Shown here: in pieces, positions 1 to 7,662 of the stretch
Position numbering within the stretch: the first letter of the stretch is position 1
Layout of the letters: the number at the start of each line of letters is the position of its first letter
DNA from: JAGIBJ01 sp032119595
GTDB lineage: Bacteria > Actinomycetota > Thermoleophilia > Solirubrobacterales > Solirubrobacteraceae
DNA length: 44,106 nt
Assembly: GCA_032119595.1 (NCBI GenBank)
Contig: JAUMBQ010000013.1
Span: 1-44,106 of the forward strand
Direction: 5' to 3'
Program-made: the position numbers and the translations under genes
Notes under the pieces: generated by a model
The model's input: the letters and a program-made list of their open reading frames with translations, nothing else
Told to the model about the DNA's origin: nothing
The model's database searches: none

Positions 1-758
1 ATGTTGTCGCGGACCTGTTTGCCGTCGTAGCCGAACACGGTGTACGGCTCGCCGCTGACGGCGCATTTCATGAGGTAGCTCAGGAAGCCGTGGAGTTGGG
101 CGCCGGCGTGTTGGGGGCCGGTCAGGCAGCCGCCGCGGAAGCAGACGGTCGGCATGTCGAAGTAGCGGCCGTACTCCTGCACCATGAGGTCGGCGGCGAC
201 CTTGGAGACGCCGAAGAGTGAGTGGGTGGTGTCGTCGATCGACATGGTCGTGTCCACGCCGGCGTACCACTGGTGGTCGGTCGGGAGTTCCAGGCGCAGC
301 TCGGTCTCGATCAGCGGGAGGAAGTTCGGGCGGTCGCCGTAGACCTTGTTCGTCGACGTGAACACGAACGTCGCATCGGGCCGCAGGTCGCGGGCGGCCT
401 GGAGGAGGTTCAGAGTGCCGAGGGCGTTGACGGTGAAGTCGGTGTGGGGGTCGCGGGCGGCCCAGTCGTGGGAGGGCTGCGCCGCGGTGTGCACGATCAG
501 CTCCAGCGACGGCCCGGCCTCGCGCACGATCCGCTCGATCGCTTCTCGGTCGCGAATGTCGACGGCCTCATGGCGGAACGACGACCCCAGATCGGCCTGG
601 AGTTCGGCGGTCGCGTGCGCCGTCGAGGCGGCCGGCCCAAAGAACGCGGCCCGCATGTCGTTGTCGATCCCGACCACGTCAAAGCCCTCGCGCACGAGCG
701 AGCGGACGGACTCCGCGCCGATCAGGCCTCCGGATCCAGTGACGATGGCGACAGGCAT
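1..758 (-). CDS. NAD-dependent epimerase, CDP-paratose/tyvelose 2-epimerase-like (partial at window edge)
   Basis: Extended short-chain dehydrogenase (SDR) likely to epimerise a nucleotide sugar in the cytoplasm. The N-terminus, starting at the ATG whose complement is 756-758, reads MPVAIVTGSGGLIGAESV, a Rossmann TGxxGxxG motif. VVGIDND (NAD-ribose acidic residue), HTAAQPSHDW, FTSTNKVYGD and RGGCLTGPQHAGAQLHGF follow. The KVYGD block and the LTGPQHAGAQLHGF block are typical of the CDP-tyvelose/paratose epimerase subgroup. The SDR tyrosine/lysine pair is probably the Tyr of KVYG or a later SKxxxD; the visible LFGVSKVAAD lacks the usual YxxxK spacing, as is common in this subgroup. About 252 residues are present and the C-terminus runs off base 1. 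The gene is divergent from the phosphatase at 857 with 98 bp between them. It probably supplies a sugar donor for the glycan locus; the exact substrate is not determined. Confidence 0.88.
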   Translation of the reverse strand, partial: MPVAIVTGSGGLIGAESVRSLVREGFDVVGIDNDMRAAFFGPAASTAHATAELQADLGSSFRHEAVDIRDREAIERIVREAGPSLELIVHTAAQPSHDWAARDPHTDFTVNALGTLNLLQAARDLRPDATFVFTSTNKVYGDRPNFLPLIETELRLELPTDHQWYAGVDTTMSIDDTTHSLFGVSKVAADLMVQEYGRYFDMPTVCFRGGCLTGPQHAGAQLHGFLSYLMKCAVSGEPYTVFGYDGKQVRDN

Positions 759-856
759 GAGGCGGGGTGGGGTGGGCGCGGGCGACGGGCGACGCGCGGC
801 CCTCACGCTACCGAGGTCGCGCGCGGGGCTGCGGCAGCGCTAGCGTCTGGGCCAAC

Positions 857-1612
857 GTGATCGATCTGCACTGCCATCTCCTTCCCGGCATCGACGATGG
901 GCCCGCGGACGTCGCCGCGGCGCTTGAGCAGGCGCGCGCGCATGTGGCCGCCGGGGTCGAGACGGTGGTCTGCACGCCCCATGTGAGCCACAACTACGCC
1001 AATACGGCGGTCGGCATTGGTGCGGCGACGGTCGCATTCCAGGCTGAACTCGTCGACGCCGGCATTCCGCTCACCGTGCGGCCAGGCGCTGAGGTGTCGC
1101 TGTCGCGGGCGATCGAGATGCCCGACGAGGAGCTGTCGGCGTTGCATCTGGGCGGCGGCGACTACCTCCTGCTGGAGCCGCCGCTTGGGAGCGAGGTGCC
1201 GCGGCTGGCGCAGCTCGTGAAGGGCCTCTCGTCGCGCGGCCACCGGATCCTGATTGCGCACCCCGAACGCTGCGCCGCTTTCCACCGCGACGACACCCTT
1301 CTGGCAGAGCTCGTCCGCGACGGCGCGCTCGTGCAGCTCACGGCCGGCTCCCTCGCCGGCGGGTTCGGTCGGACGGTGCAGAAGCTGGCGATGTCGATGG
1401 CGACGCGCGGCCTGGTGCACGTCGTCGCATCCGACGCCCACGACCCGGTGCGCCGCGGCCCCGGCCTGGCCGCCCCGATGGCCGACGCCAAGCTGGGCGC
1501 CCTCACCGACTGGGCCTGCACCGCCGTCCCCGCCGCCATCCTCTCCGGCGACGTGCTCCCGCCCCGGCCAGAACTCGCCCACGCCGGCCGACGCCGGTTC
1601 TTCGGCCGCTAA
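857..1612 (+). CDS. CpsB/YwqE-type PHP-domain protein-tyrosine phosphatase
   Basis: Manganese-dependent phosphotyrosine phosphatase of the PHP superfamily, known to dephosphorylate the bacterial tyrosine kinases that control capsule or exopolysaccharide chain length. The 251-residue protein starts at GTG 857, so that the metal-binding HxH (IDLHCHLLPGIDDG, residues 2-14) sits at the very N-terminus as in CpsB and YwqE. Other ligands are visible: CTPH near 39-42, the acidic residue in RPGAEVSL near 79, AHPER near 134-138 and ASDAH near 191-195. The length matches the family (about 245-255). An upstream in-frame ATG at 767 would add 30 Arg-rich residues with no family support. The likely partner is the Wzz/BY-kinase at 29188, some 28 kb away but in the same locus. 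Confidence 0.92.
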   Translation: MIDLHCHLLPGIDDGPADVAAALEQARAHVAAGVETVVCTPHVSHNYANTAVGIGAATVAFQAELVDAGIPLTVRPGAEVSLSRAIEMPDEELSALHLGGGDYLLLEPPLGSEVPRLAQLVKGLSSRGHRILIAHPERCAAFHRDDTLLAELVRDGALVQLTAGSLAGGFGRTVQKLAMSMATRGLVHVVASDAHDPVRRGPGLAAPMADAKLGALTDWACTAVPAAILSGDVLPPRPELAHAGRRRFFGR

Positions 1613-1922
1613 GCGCGCCGCGACGGCCGCGCGGGCTACGCCCGCCGCCGGACACGCCGCCGTCGATCACGGTCAGGTGTGAGCGGGACCGGTCGGCTTG
1701 AACCTGACCGTGTCCACGTCTCGGGTCCCGCCGACGGTCACGGTCAGGTGCGAGCGGGACCGGTCGGCTTGAAGCTGACCGTGTCCTCGTGTCGGCCGCC
1801 GCCGACGGTCACGGTCAGGTCTGAGCGGGACGGCCCGGCTTGAAGCTGACCGTGTCCTCGTGTCGGCCGCCGCCGACGATCACGATCAGGTCTGAGGCTT
1901 GGCGGGGCTGCGGGCGCCTTGG
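1613..1922. other. Intergenic region with tandem inverted-repeat units, no gene seen
   Basis: Convergent intergenic space between the phosphatase and the unknown minus-strand gene. It is mostly occupied by the 71-bp repeat described separately. Open frames that cross it on the minus strand are repeat-driven and have no coding character that I recognise. Confidence 0.6.
1668..1895. repeat. 71-bp tandem repeat, three units plus a partial fourth, each with an internal hairpin
   Basis: Units begin at 1668, 1739, 1810 and (partial) 1881, a constant 71-bp period. Each full unit opens with CACGGTCAG and 27 nt later has the reverse complement CTGACCGTG (for example 1668-1676 and 1704-1712), so each unit can fold into a 9-bp stem. 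The units differ by a few substitutions. The region lies between convergent genes, which allows a transcription-end or protein-binding role, but no function is established. Confidence 0.85.
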
Positions 1923-2597
1923 CTAGCGGCGGCGTCGGCCGGCGCAGGTGCGGAGGCGGGTTTGGAGGCCGAGGCGGACATCGTCGGCGGTCGGCGGGTC
2001 CCACGGGAACGCCTGGGTGAAGAGGGGGCTGAGGCCGTGGCGGCTGGCGTTCTCGTTGACGGCGAGCTGGTTGGCGCACCGTCGCACGTAGACCGAGAAG
2101 GCGAGGGGCCTGCCGTCGATCTCCTGCTCGGCGTGAAAGACCATCCAGGCGCCGGACTTCGTCGACGGGACGATGTCGCGGTTCAGGTAGTCGGGGGCGA
2201 TCCTCGCGCTGCGCATCGCTCGACGGAACGCCTTGAGCTCGTCGGCCAGTTCGGCCTCCAGCTCTGGGAGCAGCGCGCGCCAGTGCCCGATGGTGGTGGC
2301 CGTGGTGGCGGGGGCGACGACCGTGGCGGTTTGCAGCGTGTCGGCCACGACCGTGGCGGTTTGCAGTGCGGGAGCGACGCCCGTGGCAGTCGGGAGCACG
2401 GGGGCCCGGCCCGTGGTGGCCGCCGACGTGGTCGCCGGGAGGGACTGGGCCAGCTCTTGGAGCGCCCTTGCGACGCGCTCGGCGGTTTCGTCGACGGTGG
2501 GGCGCGACGGCGCGACCACTTCGAGCCGTCCGATCCTCAACGGGAACGTGGCGGGCGCGACCAGCGTGTGCTCCTGCTGCTGTGTGCCCGATGCCAT
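1923..2597 (-). CDS. Hypothetical protein with Ala/Thr-rich repeat linker
   Basis: I do not recognise this 224-residue protein. It starts at the ATG complementary to 2595-2597 (MASGTQQQEHTLV). A GTG at 2636 would add 13 residues. It has no signal peptide or membrane segment. An N-terminal part (LRIGRLEVVAPSRPTVDE) is followed by a linker of near-identical 10-residue repeats (residues about 65-95, TATVVAPALQ-like). A folded C-terminal part (about 105-215) contains WRALLPELEAELADELKAF, AWMVFHAEQEIDGRPLAF and LFTQAFPWDPP. The basic end is RTCAGRRRR. It lies downstream of, and on the same strand as, the glycosidase at 2995 but 397 bp away, so co-transcription is uncertain. Confidence 0.6.
   Translation of the reverse strand: MASGTQQQEHTLVAPATFPLRIGRLEVVAPSRPTVDETAERVARALQELAQSLPATTSAATTGRAPVLPTATGVAPALQTATVVADTLQTATVVAPATTATTIGHWRALLPELEAELADELKAFRRAMRSARIAPDYLNRDIVPSTKSGAWMVFHAEQEIDGRPLAFSVYVRRCANQLAVNENASRHGLSPLFTQAFPWDPPTADDVRLGLQTRLRTCAGRRRR
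2317..2406. repeat. 30-bp coding minisatellite, three units
   Basis: Three successive 30-bp units begin at 2317, 2347 and 2377 with ACGACCGTGGCGGTTTGCAG or variants. They lie in frame inside the 1923-2597 gene and encode its 10-residue Ala/Thr/Val repeats, so copy number can vary without a frameshift. Confidence 0.8.
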
Positions 2598-2994
2598 GAG
2601 GCGCAAGGTACCGCGGGGAATCGCCCCAAATCTCACGATTGTCAGGGGTCAACGCTCGATTGATAGACACTTGGACACCGACAGGGGACGCGACTACTTT
2701 CCTGTGCGCACCGTCTCAGTTCATCTGCCAAATAGTGGCGCGTAAACGCTCTGCGGGGCCACATTTCCTAGACGCCCAACGGACGCCGCGTCCCACGGTC
2801 GTGCTACTTCGAGTGGACTCGATCCCGCACGGAGCGGCCTTCATAGCCAAAGCTGGCGCGCTCTGCCTAGCTGCGTAACAAGAACGTCGTGGCGCTCCTC
2901 GGCCAGACATCGCGGCGCTCCTCGCCCAGCTCCACGGCCGCGGACGACGTCGTGAAGCCAGCCCCGCCGCCGGGGCCACGAGGACCTCGCGGCG
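2598..2994. other. Intergenic region, no convincing gene
   Basis: About 400 bp between two minus-strand genes. Short open frames on both strands have no recognisable protein. The only structure I see is a duplicated GCGCTCCTCG-S-CCAG motif near 2893-2906 and 2914-2927, next to the stop of the glycosidase gene. No clear promoter hexamers for the 2597 start were found. Confidence 0.5.
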
Positions 2995-4734
2995 CTACTT
3001 GCCGAGCTTCGCGACGAAGAACTTCGCGGTGGCGCCGCGGGTGTCGACGTTGCCGGCGAGGTCGACTGCGCGGACGCGGAGGGTCTGCTTGCCGACGCGC
3101 TTGGCCTTCTGGCGGTACTTGGCGGAGCACTTCCTCCACTTGGCCTTGTTGAGGCTGCACTGGAAGGACACGATCTCCGAGCCACCGGCCGAGAGGCGCA
3201 CGGCGCGGGTGCCGAACTGCGCGGCCACGATGCGCTTGACGCGCTTGCGCGGCGTCTTCTTGAAGACGGTCTTCGGTGCGGTGAGGTCGAGGGTCCAGGT
3301 CGCGACGGCCGGAGCGTCGCTGGCGCGGCCCGCATCGTTCACGGCGCGGATCTTGAGCGTATGGCCGCCCTCGCGCGTGTTCTTGGGCACGACGTACGGC
3401 GTCGCGCACGTGGACCAAGCGCCATCGTCGAGCGAGCACTCGGCGTGGCCCTTGCTCCCCATGTCGGTGACGAAGTCGACGGCAGCCGGCGTGTCCTTGC
3501 CAACCAAAGACGGAACCTTCACGACGGTGGCGACGGGCGCCTTATCGCTCCCGACCGCAGCCGGGTCAGCGCCGCCGGCGAGGCCGCAGCTGGCAGCACG
3601 GCCACCCGGGATCTCCTTGCCGCCGGTGAATTCGCGGAACGCGTCGAGCGACGGCTTGGGGGCGCCGGCCGCGTCGTACAGGCCGGTGTTCATGCCCCAG
3701 TAGTCCGCCTCGCCGAGCTGCGCGCTCGTGACGTCCTTCAGGGCAAACCAGATCGCCTTCTCCAGGCCCCAGCGCGAGCGGCAGGCGACCATCTGGTCGT
3801 ACGTTGCACGCAGGTACGCGGCCTGAACCTCGCGAGTCACAGCAAACGCATGCGGCGGGCCGCCGGTGCCCCAACCGAGCTCGGTCACCCACAGCGGGCG
3901 GGTGTCGCCGGCTGCGGCCATGATCCGCTTGGCGGTGTCGAGGATGCGGGCGGTGCCGGCGGGATCGTTCGCGTAGCCATGCACGGCGACGACATCAGCC
4001 GCGCCCTTGAAGCCCGGCTGCGCCTCAAGGCCGGTGAGGAAGTTGTAGAGCGTGGCGCCGGAGGCGACGGCGGGCAGCTCGGCGAGCCCAGCGGTGATGG
4101 TGCGCGCGGAGGGATCGACGGCCTTGATGGTCGCATTGGCCTGCTCGAGGAGCTGCTGGTAGCCGGCGGTGGTCGGGTTCGGCCAGTCGGCGCCGACGTT
4201 GACTTCGTTCCAGATCTGCCAGTTCACCCGCACGGGAGCGACCTTGCTCTGTGCCCAGTAGGTGCCGCCGGTGCCGTAGCGGCGGGCCGCCTCGGCGAGG
4301 AAGTCCATGTACTGCGCGCGCTGGGTGTCGGTCGACGGCGCCACACGCGTCTGACCGCACGCCCAGGCGGCGCATCCGTTGAGCACGAGGACGAGTTCGT
4401 AGCCGTTGGCGGACGCATCCGCCATGAGCTTGTCGACGCCGCCCCACTGGCGGACGCCCTGGGTGTGCTCGACCCAGTCCCACGCGAGGCTCGCGCGGAA
4501 GGTGCCGACCTGGTCGGCGCCGAGGCCTTTGGCCTGCTCGGTCGAGGGCCATGTCCAGTCGCTGATGCCTGCGAAACCGGCCGGGGCGGAAGCAGCGCTC
4601 GCGGACGAGACGGCAGCGGGAGTAAAAAGGGTGGCGAGCGCAGCAAGGAAGGCAACGACGGTCTTCGTGACGCGTCGCCGGCATAGGCCGGTTCCGTTGC
4701 CGCCCCGCACGTCCGTGCGCAGGGTTTGTGGCAT
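2995..4734 (-). CDS. Secreted clan GH-A-like glycoside hydrolase with two C-terminal Cys-pair Ig-like domains
   Basis: Predicted exported (beta/alpha)8 glycosidase of 579 residues. The signal sequence is in the first ~50 residues (basic CRRRVTKT, hydrophobic VVAFLAALATLFT, then SSASAASA). The catalytic-domain start reads GFAGISDWTWPST. The likely acid/base is Glu177 in WQIWNEVNV and the nucleophile Glu285 in LWVTELGWG, the usual pair on strands 4 and 7. The barrel ends with DYWGMNTGLYD near 355. The tail has two related Ig-like modules, each with a short Cys-x8-9-Cys loop (CSLDDGAWSTC and CSLNKAKWRKC), a pattern common in secreted Thermoleophilia proteins. The family is GH39/GH5-like (PslG-like in general plan), but the substrate is unknown. 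One of seven such paralogues in this window. Confidence 0.85.
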   Translation of the reverse strand: MPQTLRTDVRGGNGTGLCRRRVTKTVVAFLAALATLFTPAAVSSASAASAPAGFAGISDWTWPSTEQAKGLGADQVGTFRASLAWDWVEHTQGVRQWGGVDKLMADASANGYELVLVLNGCAAWACGQTRVAPSTDTQRAQYMDFLAEAARRYGTGGTYWAQSKVAPVRVNWQIWNEVNVGADWPNPTTAGYQQLLEQANATIKAVDPSARTITAGLAELPAVASGATLYNFLTGLEAQPGFKGAADVVAVHGYANDPAGTARILDTAKRIMAAAGDTRPLWVTELGWGTGGPPHAFAVTREVQAAYLRATYDQMVACRSRWGLEKAIWFALKDVTSAQLGEADYWGMNTGLYDAAGAPKPSLDAFREFTGGKEIPGGRAASCGLAGGADPAAVGSDKAPVATVVKVPSLVGKDTPAAVDFVTDMGSKGHAECSLDDGAWSTCATPYVVPKNTREGGHTLKIRAVNDAGRASDAPAVATWTLDLTAPKTVFKKTPRKRVKRIVAAQFGTRAVRLSAGGSEIVSFQCSLNKAKWRKCSAKYRQKAKRVGKQTLRVRAVDLAGNVDTRGATAKFFVAKLGK

Positions 4735-5012
4735 GCCTGGGAGATCGGACGCCCTACCGCGTTATCCATGCCCCATCCAGCCGATAGACCGGTGTTTAGG
4801 CGCGGGCCTGGTCCCTTCGTCCATGGATTGACCAGTCGTCAGGGATTGGTCTCCCAGGTGCCGATGTCCGCCACCCATTTCCCGGCGGCGCCGGCCCTCC
4901 GCGGCCCGTCCGGGTCAGCGTCACCCGGTTCGCACGGGAAGGCGTCGCGTTGGCGTTCCTCGCCGAACGTGGCCGCGCGCGAAGGCGTCGCGTTGACGCT
5001 CTCGGCCGCCGA

Positions 5013-7505
5013 TCAGCGGCGCTGGACCGGCACCCGCAACGTCTGGACTCCACGGCCCGACACGCTGATGGTGATCCGGGCGGACGCTTTGGGCACCGCG
5101 GCGAGCCTGAGCTTGCCGGTCGCCCGGCACCGGTACCCGTGCCCGACCGCAATCGTGGCGACCGACAGGCGCGCCGCGTTCTTCTTCGTCGCGGTCGTGC
5201 CGCTCGTGCCAGTCGTGCCGCTCCCGGCGCTCAAACCAGTCGTCTTGCCCATGCCGAGACGCGTCGCCGTCGCTGTCGCCGGACAGTGCCTGGCGTTCCG
5301 GGTCAGTACGGCGGTGATCGTCACGGTGCGTCCGCGCAGGAAGGCCGACGACGGTGGCGCCGGAACCGGCGTCGGCGTGGCCGGCGGCCCTGGCGTTCCT
5401 TCCGGCGTCGAAGCCCCTGATCCTGACCCCGAGCCCGAGCCCGAGCCCGCGCCCGATCCAGGCCCAGCGCCCGTCCCAGACCCGGGCCCCGTCTCAGACC
5501 CTGGCCCCGGCTCCGTCCGCGTCCCAGGCGCGGGCGTCGCGGTCGGCGTCGGCGTCGGCACGATCTCGTCGGGCAGGGGCGTGAGCACCGGCGTGCCCTG
5601 CCCGGGGAAGCTCGGCCGCACCCGAACCCATGCGGCGACCGACGGCACGCCGAGATCGTTGAGCGCAAAGACCATGTAATCGCCGGGCGGCGCCGCCCCG
5701 GAGGTCTTCGGGCCGGTGACGGTGTACGCGTCACCGGCGCCGGCCTGGACGGGCAACTCCAGGACGCGCTGGTTGCCGTCGATCGCATGCGTCACCGAGC
5801 CGGGCGCGACGAGCGTGACGCGCGTGATCGGCCGGTCGGCCGTGGCCGTGATGGTGAACGCCTCGCCGTACCCCGTCGACGACGGCGCGCTCTGGATCTG
5901 TGGGCGCGGGCCGCGGAACAGGTACGGGGGCGAGTAGATCTCGAGGGTCGAGTCGAATTGGTCGGTGCGATTGGTGTCGAGCAGGTAGGAGGTCCAGTCG
6001 TCGCCGGCGTTCAGCACGCGGCCGTCGGCCAGCAGCAGGCCGGTGGAGTGATACCCGCGCGGGATCTGGGAGGCGGGGCCGAGCGTCCAGGTGCCGGTCG
6101 CGGGGTTCCACAGCTCGACGCGACGCAGGTCGGCATTGGCGATCGGCGCGGCGTCGCCAGCGGTCGTGGCAAAGCGCAGGTTCGTGTTGCCGCCATCGAC
6201 GACCACTGCGGTGCCGTCCGGCAGGAGTACGGCGCTCGCGTTGCGCCGGGCGACGTTGAGCGGCGGCTGGGTGCGCCAGCGCGTCTCCTGCTCAGGGTCG
6301 ATGGCGTACACCGACGAGACGAGCTGGTCCGGGCCGCCAGGCGTCGGCGTCACCATGCCGCCGGCCTGCACGATTTCGCTCGACCCGTGCTCGTCACCGG
6401 GCATCAGGAACGACGTCGGGTAGGTCTGCGGACCGACGAGCGCTCGGGGCGTGCGACCGACCCACCGGCCGGTCTGCGGCTCGAGCAGGCTGATCTGGCC
6501 CGCGCCGCGATACGACGCCGACAGCCGGCCGCTCGGGAGTACGAACGTGTGCGGGTACACGCCCACCGGGTGCGGTCCCCACGGCGTGCTGGTGCTCAGA
6601 CCCGTGAGCGGTGCGCCCGGGTCGACACCGGCGACCGGGGTGGGTGCGGCCGGGTACAGCTCAGCGGTGTGGACCTCCGCGAAGGCCTCGTCGGTGCCGC
6701 CGAGGATCGCGACCCGGCCGCTCGCCATGCGCGTCAGTGTGGGGTACCACCGGGCGTACTCCATGTCCGGCTCCGTGACCCAGGTGTCGGTGAGCGGGTC
6801 GAACACGAAGAGGATCTTCAGGCCGGCGCCGGCCGAGTCGAGGTTGCCGCCGGCGATCAGGATGCGTCCGTCGGCGAGCTGGACTTGCCCGGCGCAGAAC
6901 AGCGGCGCGCGCCGCACGAGCGCCGAGTCGGCGCGGTGCTGCGGGTCGTCGAGCGCCATCATCGGCGGGTCGACGTCCTTGAACGCGTCCGCGCCTTCGC
7001 CGAGGGCTGGGTCCCAGATCGTCGCCTGGCCGTCGTTGGCGAGCCCTTGGCCGTTGTTGGAGGCGCCGTGGTGGCTGCCCATCGAGAACAGCAGCACCCG
7101 CCCGCCGCGCAGCAGCGAGGCGTTCATGCCGTAGTCGGTCGACGGGAACGGCGCGCTCGTCCACGCCCCCACGACGTCGGCCGGCGGATCGACGGCGGCC
7201 CGCTTGGCCCGCGCCTTCCCGGAGGCGGTGCTGCGGCCGCCACCCAGGACGCGCGCCCGGACCCGTCGTTTGGCGGCAGGCGACAGACGATCGAACCGAG
7301 CGATCGCGCGCTCCGTCGCCGCATGCTCGTCGGCGTGATCCGTGTCGCCGCTCTGAGCGCCTCGCGCGTGACCGCTCTGGGCGGCTCGCGCGTCGCCGCC
7401 CTGGGCCGGGCCAGCGCCGCCGCTGTGGGCGCCCGCGCCGCCGACCGTCAGCCCCACGGCGGCAGCCAGGGTCGCGATGAACGTGAAAACGGAGCGAGAT
7501 CGCAG
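5013..7505 (-). CDS. Secreted copper radical oxidase (galactose oxidase/GlxA-like, AA5) with Kelch propeller and Pro/Gly linker
   Basis: Predicted extracellular mononuclear copper oxidase that would oxidise alcohol or aldehyde groups, probably on glycans, to give H2O2. Numbering from GTG 7457, all galactose-oxidase active-site equivalents are visible: Cys188 (PLFCAGQ) and Tyr238 (ARWYPT) for the thioether pair, Tyr469-His470 (RGYHSTGLLLADGRVLNAG), and His557 (VTHAIDGNQR). Kelch-type GRxxxxGG repeats lie between them, and a C-terminal PPGDYMVFALNDLGVPS (DUF1929-like) follows. Then comes a Pro/Gly/Ser-rich linker (~620-700) and a small beta-rich tail. A standard GTG start at 7457 lacks a signal peptide. 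The open frame continues upstream and a CTG at 7505 gives RSRSVFTFIATLAAAVGLTV, a clear signal sequence with AGGG upstream, so I place the start there, provisionally. Confidence 0.85.
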   Translation of the reverse strand: MRSRSVFTFIATLAAAVGLTVGGAGAHSGGAGPAQGGDARAAQSGHARGAQSGDTDHADEHAATERAIARFDRLSPAAKRRVRARVLGGGRSTASGKARAKRAAVDPPADVVGAWTSAPFPSTDYGMNASLLRGGRVLLFSMGSHHGASNNGQGLANDGQATIWDPALGEGADAFKDVDPPMMALDDPQHRADSALVRRAPLFCAGQVQLADGRILIAGGNLDSAGAGLKILFVFDPLTDTWVTEPDMEYARWYPTLTRMASGRVAILGGTDEAFAEVHTAELYPAAPTPVAGVDPGAPLTGLSTSTPWGPHPVGVYPHTFVLPSGRLSASYRGAGQISLLEPQTGRWVGRTPRALVGPQTYPTSFLMPGDEHGSSEIVQAGGMVTPTPGGPDQLVSSVYAIDPEQETRWRTQPPLNVARRNASAVLLPDGTAVVVDGGNTNLRFATTAGDAAPIANADLRRVELWNPATGTWTLGPASQIPRGYHSTGLLLADGRVLNAGDDWTSYLLDTNRTDQFDSTLEIYSPPYLFRGPRPQIQSAPSSTGYGEAFTITATADRPITRVTLVAPGSVTHAIDGNQRVLELPVQAGAGDAYTVTGPKTSGAAPPGDYMVFALNDLGVPSVAAWVRVRPSFPGQGTPVLTPLPDEIVPTPTPTATPAPGTRTEPGPGSETGPGSGTGAGPGSGAGSGSGSGSGSGASTPEGTPGPPATPTPVPAPPSSAFLRGRTVTITAVLTRNARHCPATATATRLGMGKTTGLSAGSGTTGTSGTTATKKNAARLSVATIAVGHGYRCRATGKLRLAAVPKASARITISVSGRGVQTLRVPVQRR

Positions 7506-7646
7506 AGCGCGCCACCCTACTGACGCTCCGAGGCGTATCCAAACCGAAACCCCAGATTCTTATTCGGCTTCCGCCTTGAGCAGCGCTATTACGCCTGAAA
7601 GCCGTATCCATTCGACGATCATGCGGAAATGGCCTCGGGGCCTTGG

Positions 7647-7652
7647 TACCTT
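7647..7652 (+). promoter_or_regulatory. Possible -10 element TACCTT for a leaderless start
   Basis: TACCTT lies 10 nt upstream of ATG 7663, and the downstream paralogue has TACCGT at 9611-9616, 10 nt upstream of an in-frame TTG (9627). Both are embedded in a shared block (ATGGC, TCGGG, CCTT, then GGTACC). No convincing -35 hexamer is visible. Confidence 0.35.
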
Positions 7653-7662
7653 TCGTCCGACG

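Noticed and set aside
4736..4858. Inverted repeat CCTGGGAGA/TCTCCCAGG about 105 bp apart as mobile element ends
   Set aside because: Only 9 bp, no target-site duplication and no transposase between; expected by chance at this GC.
4938..4995. Direct repeat GAAGGCGTCGCGTTG (4938-4952 and 4981-4995) as an attachment site
   Set aside because: Short, no integrase or tRNA nearby; more likely local duplication next to the oxidase stop.
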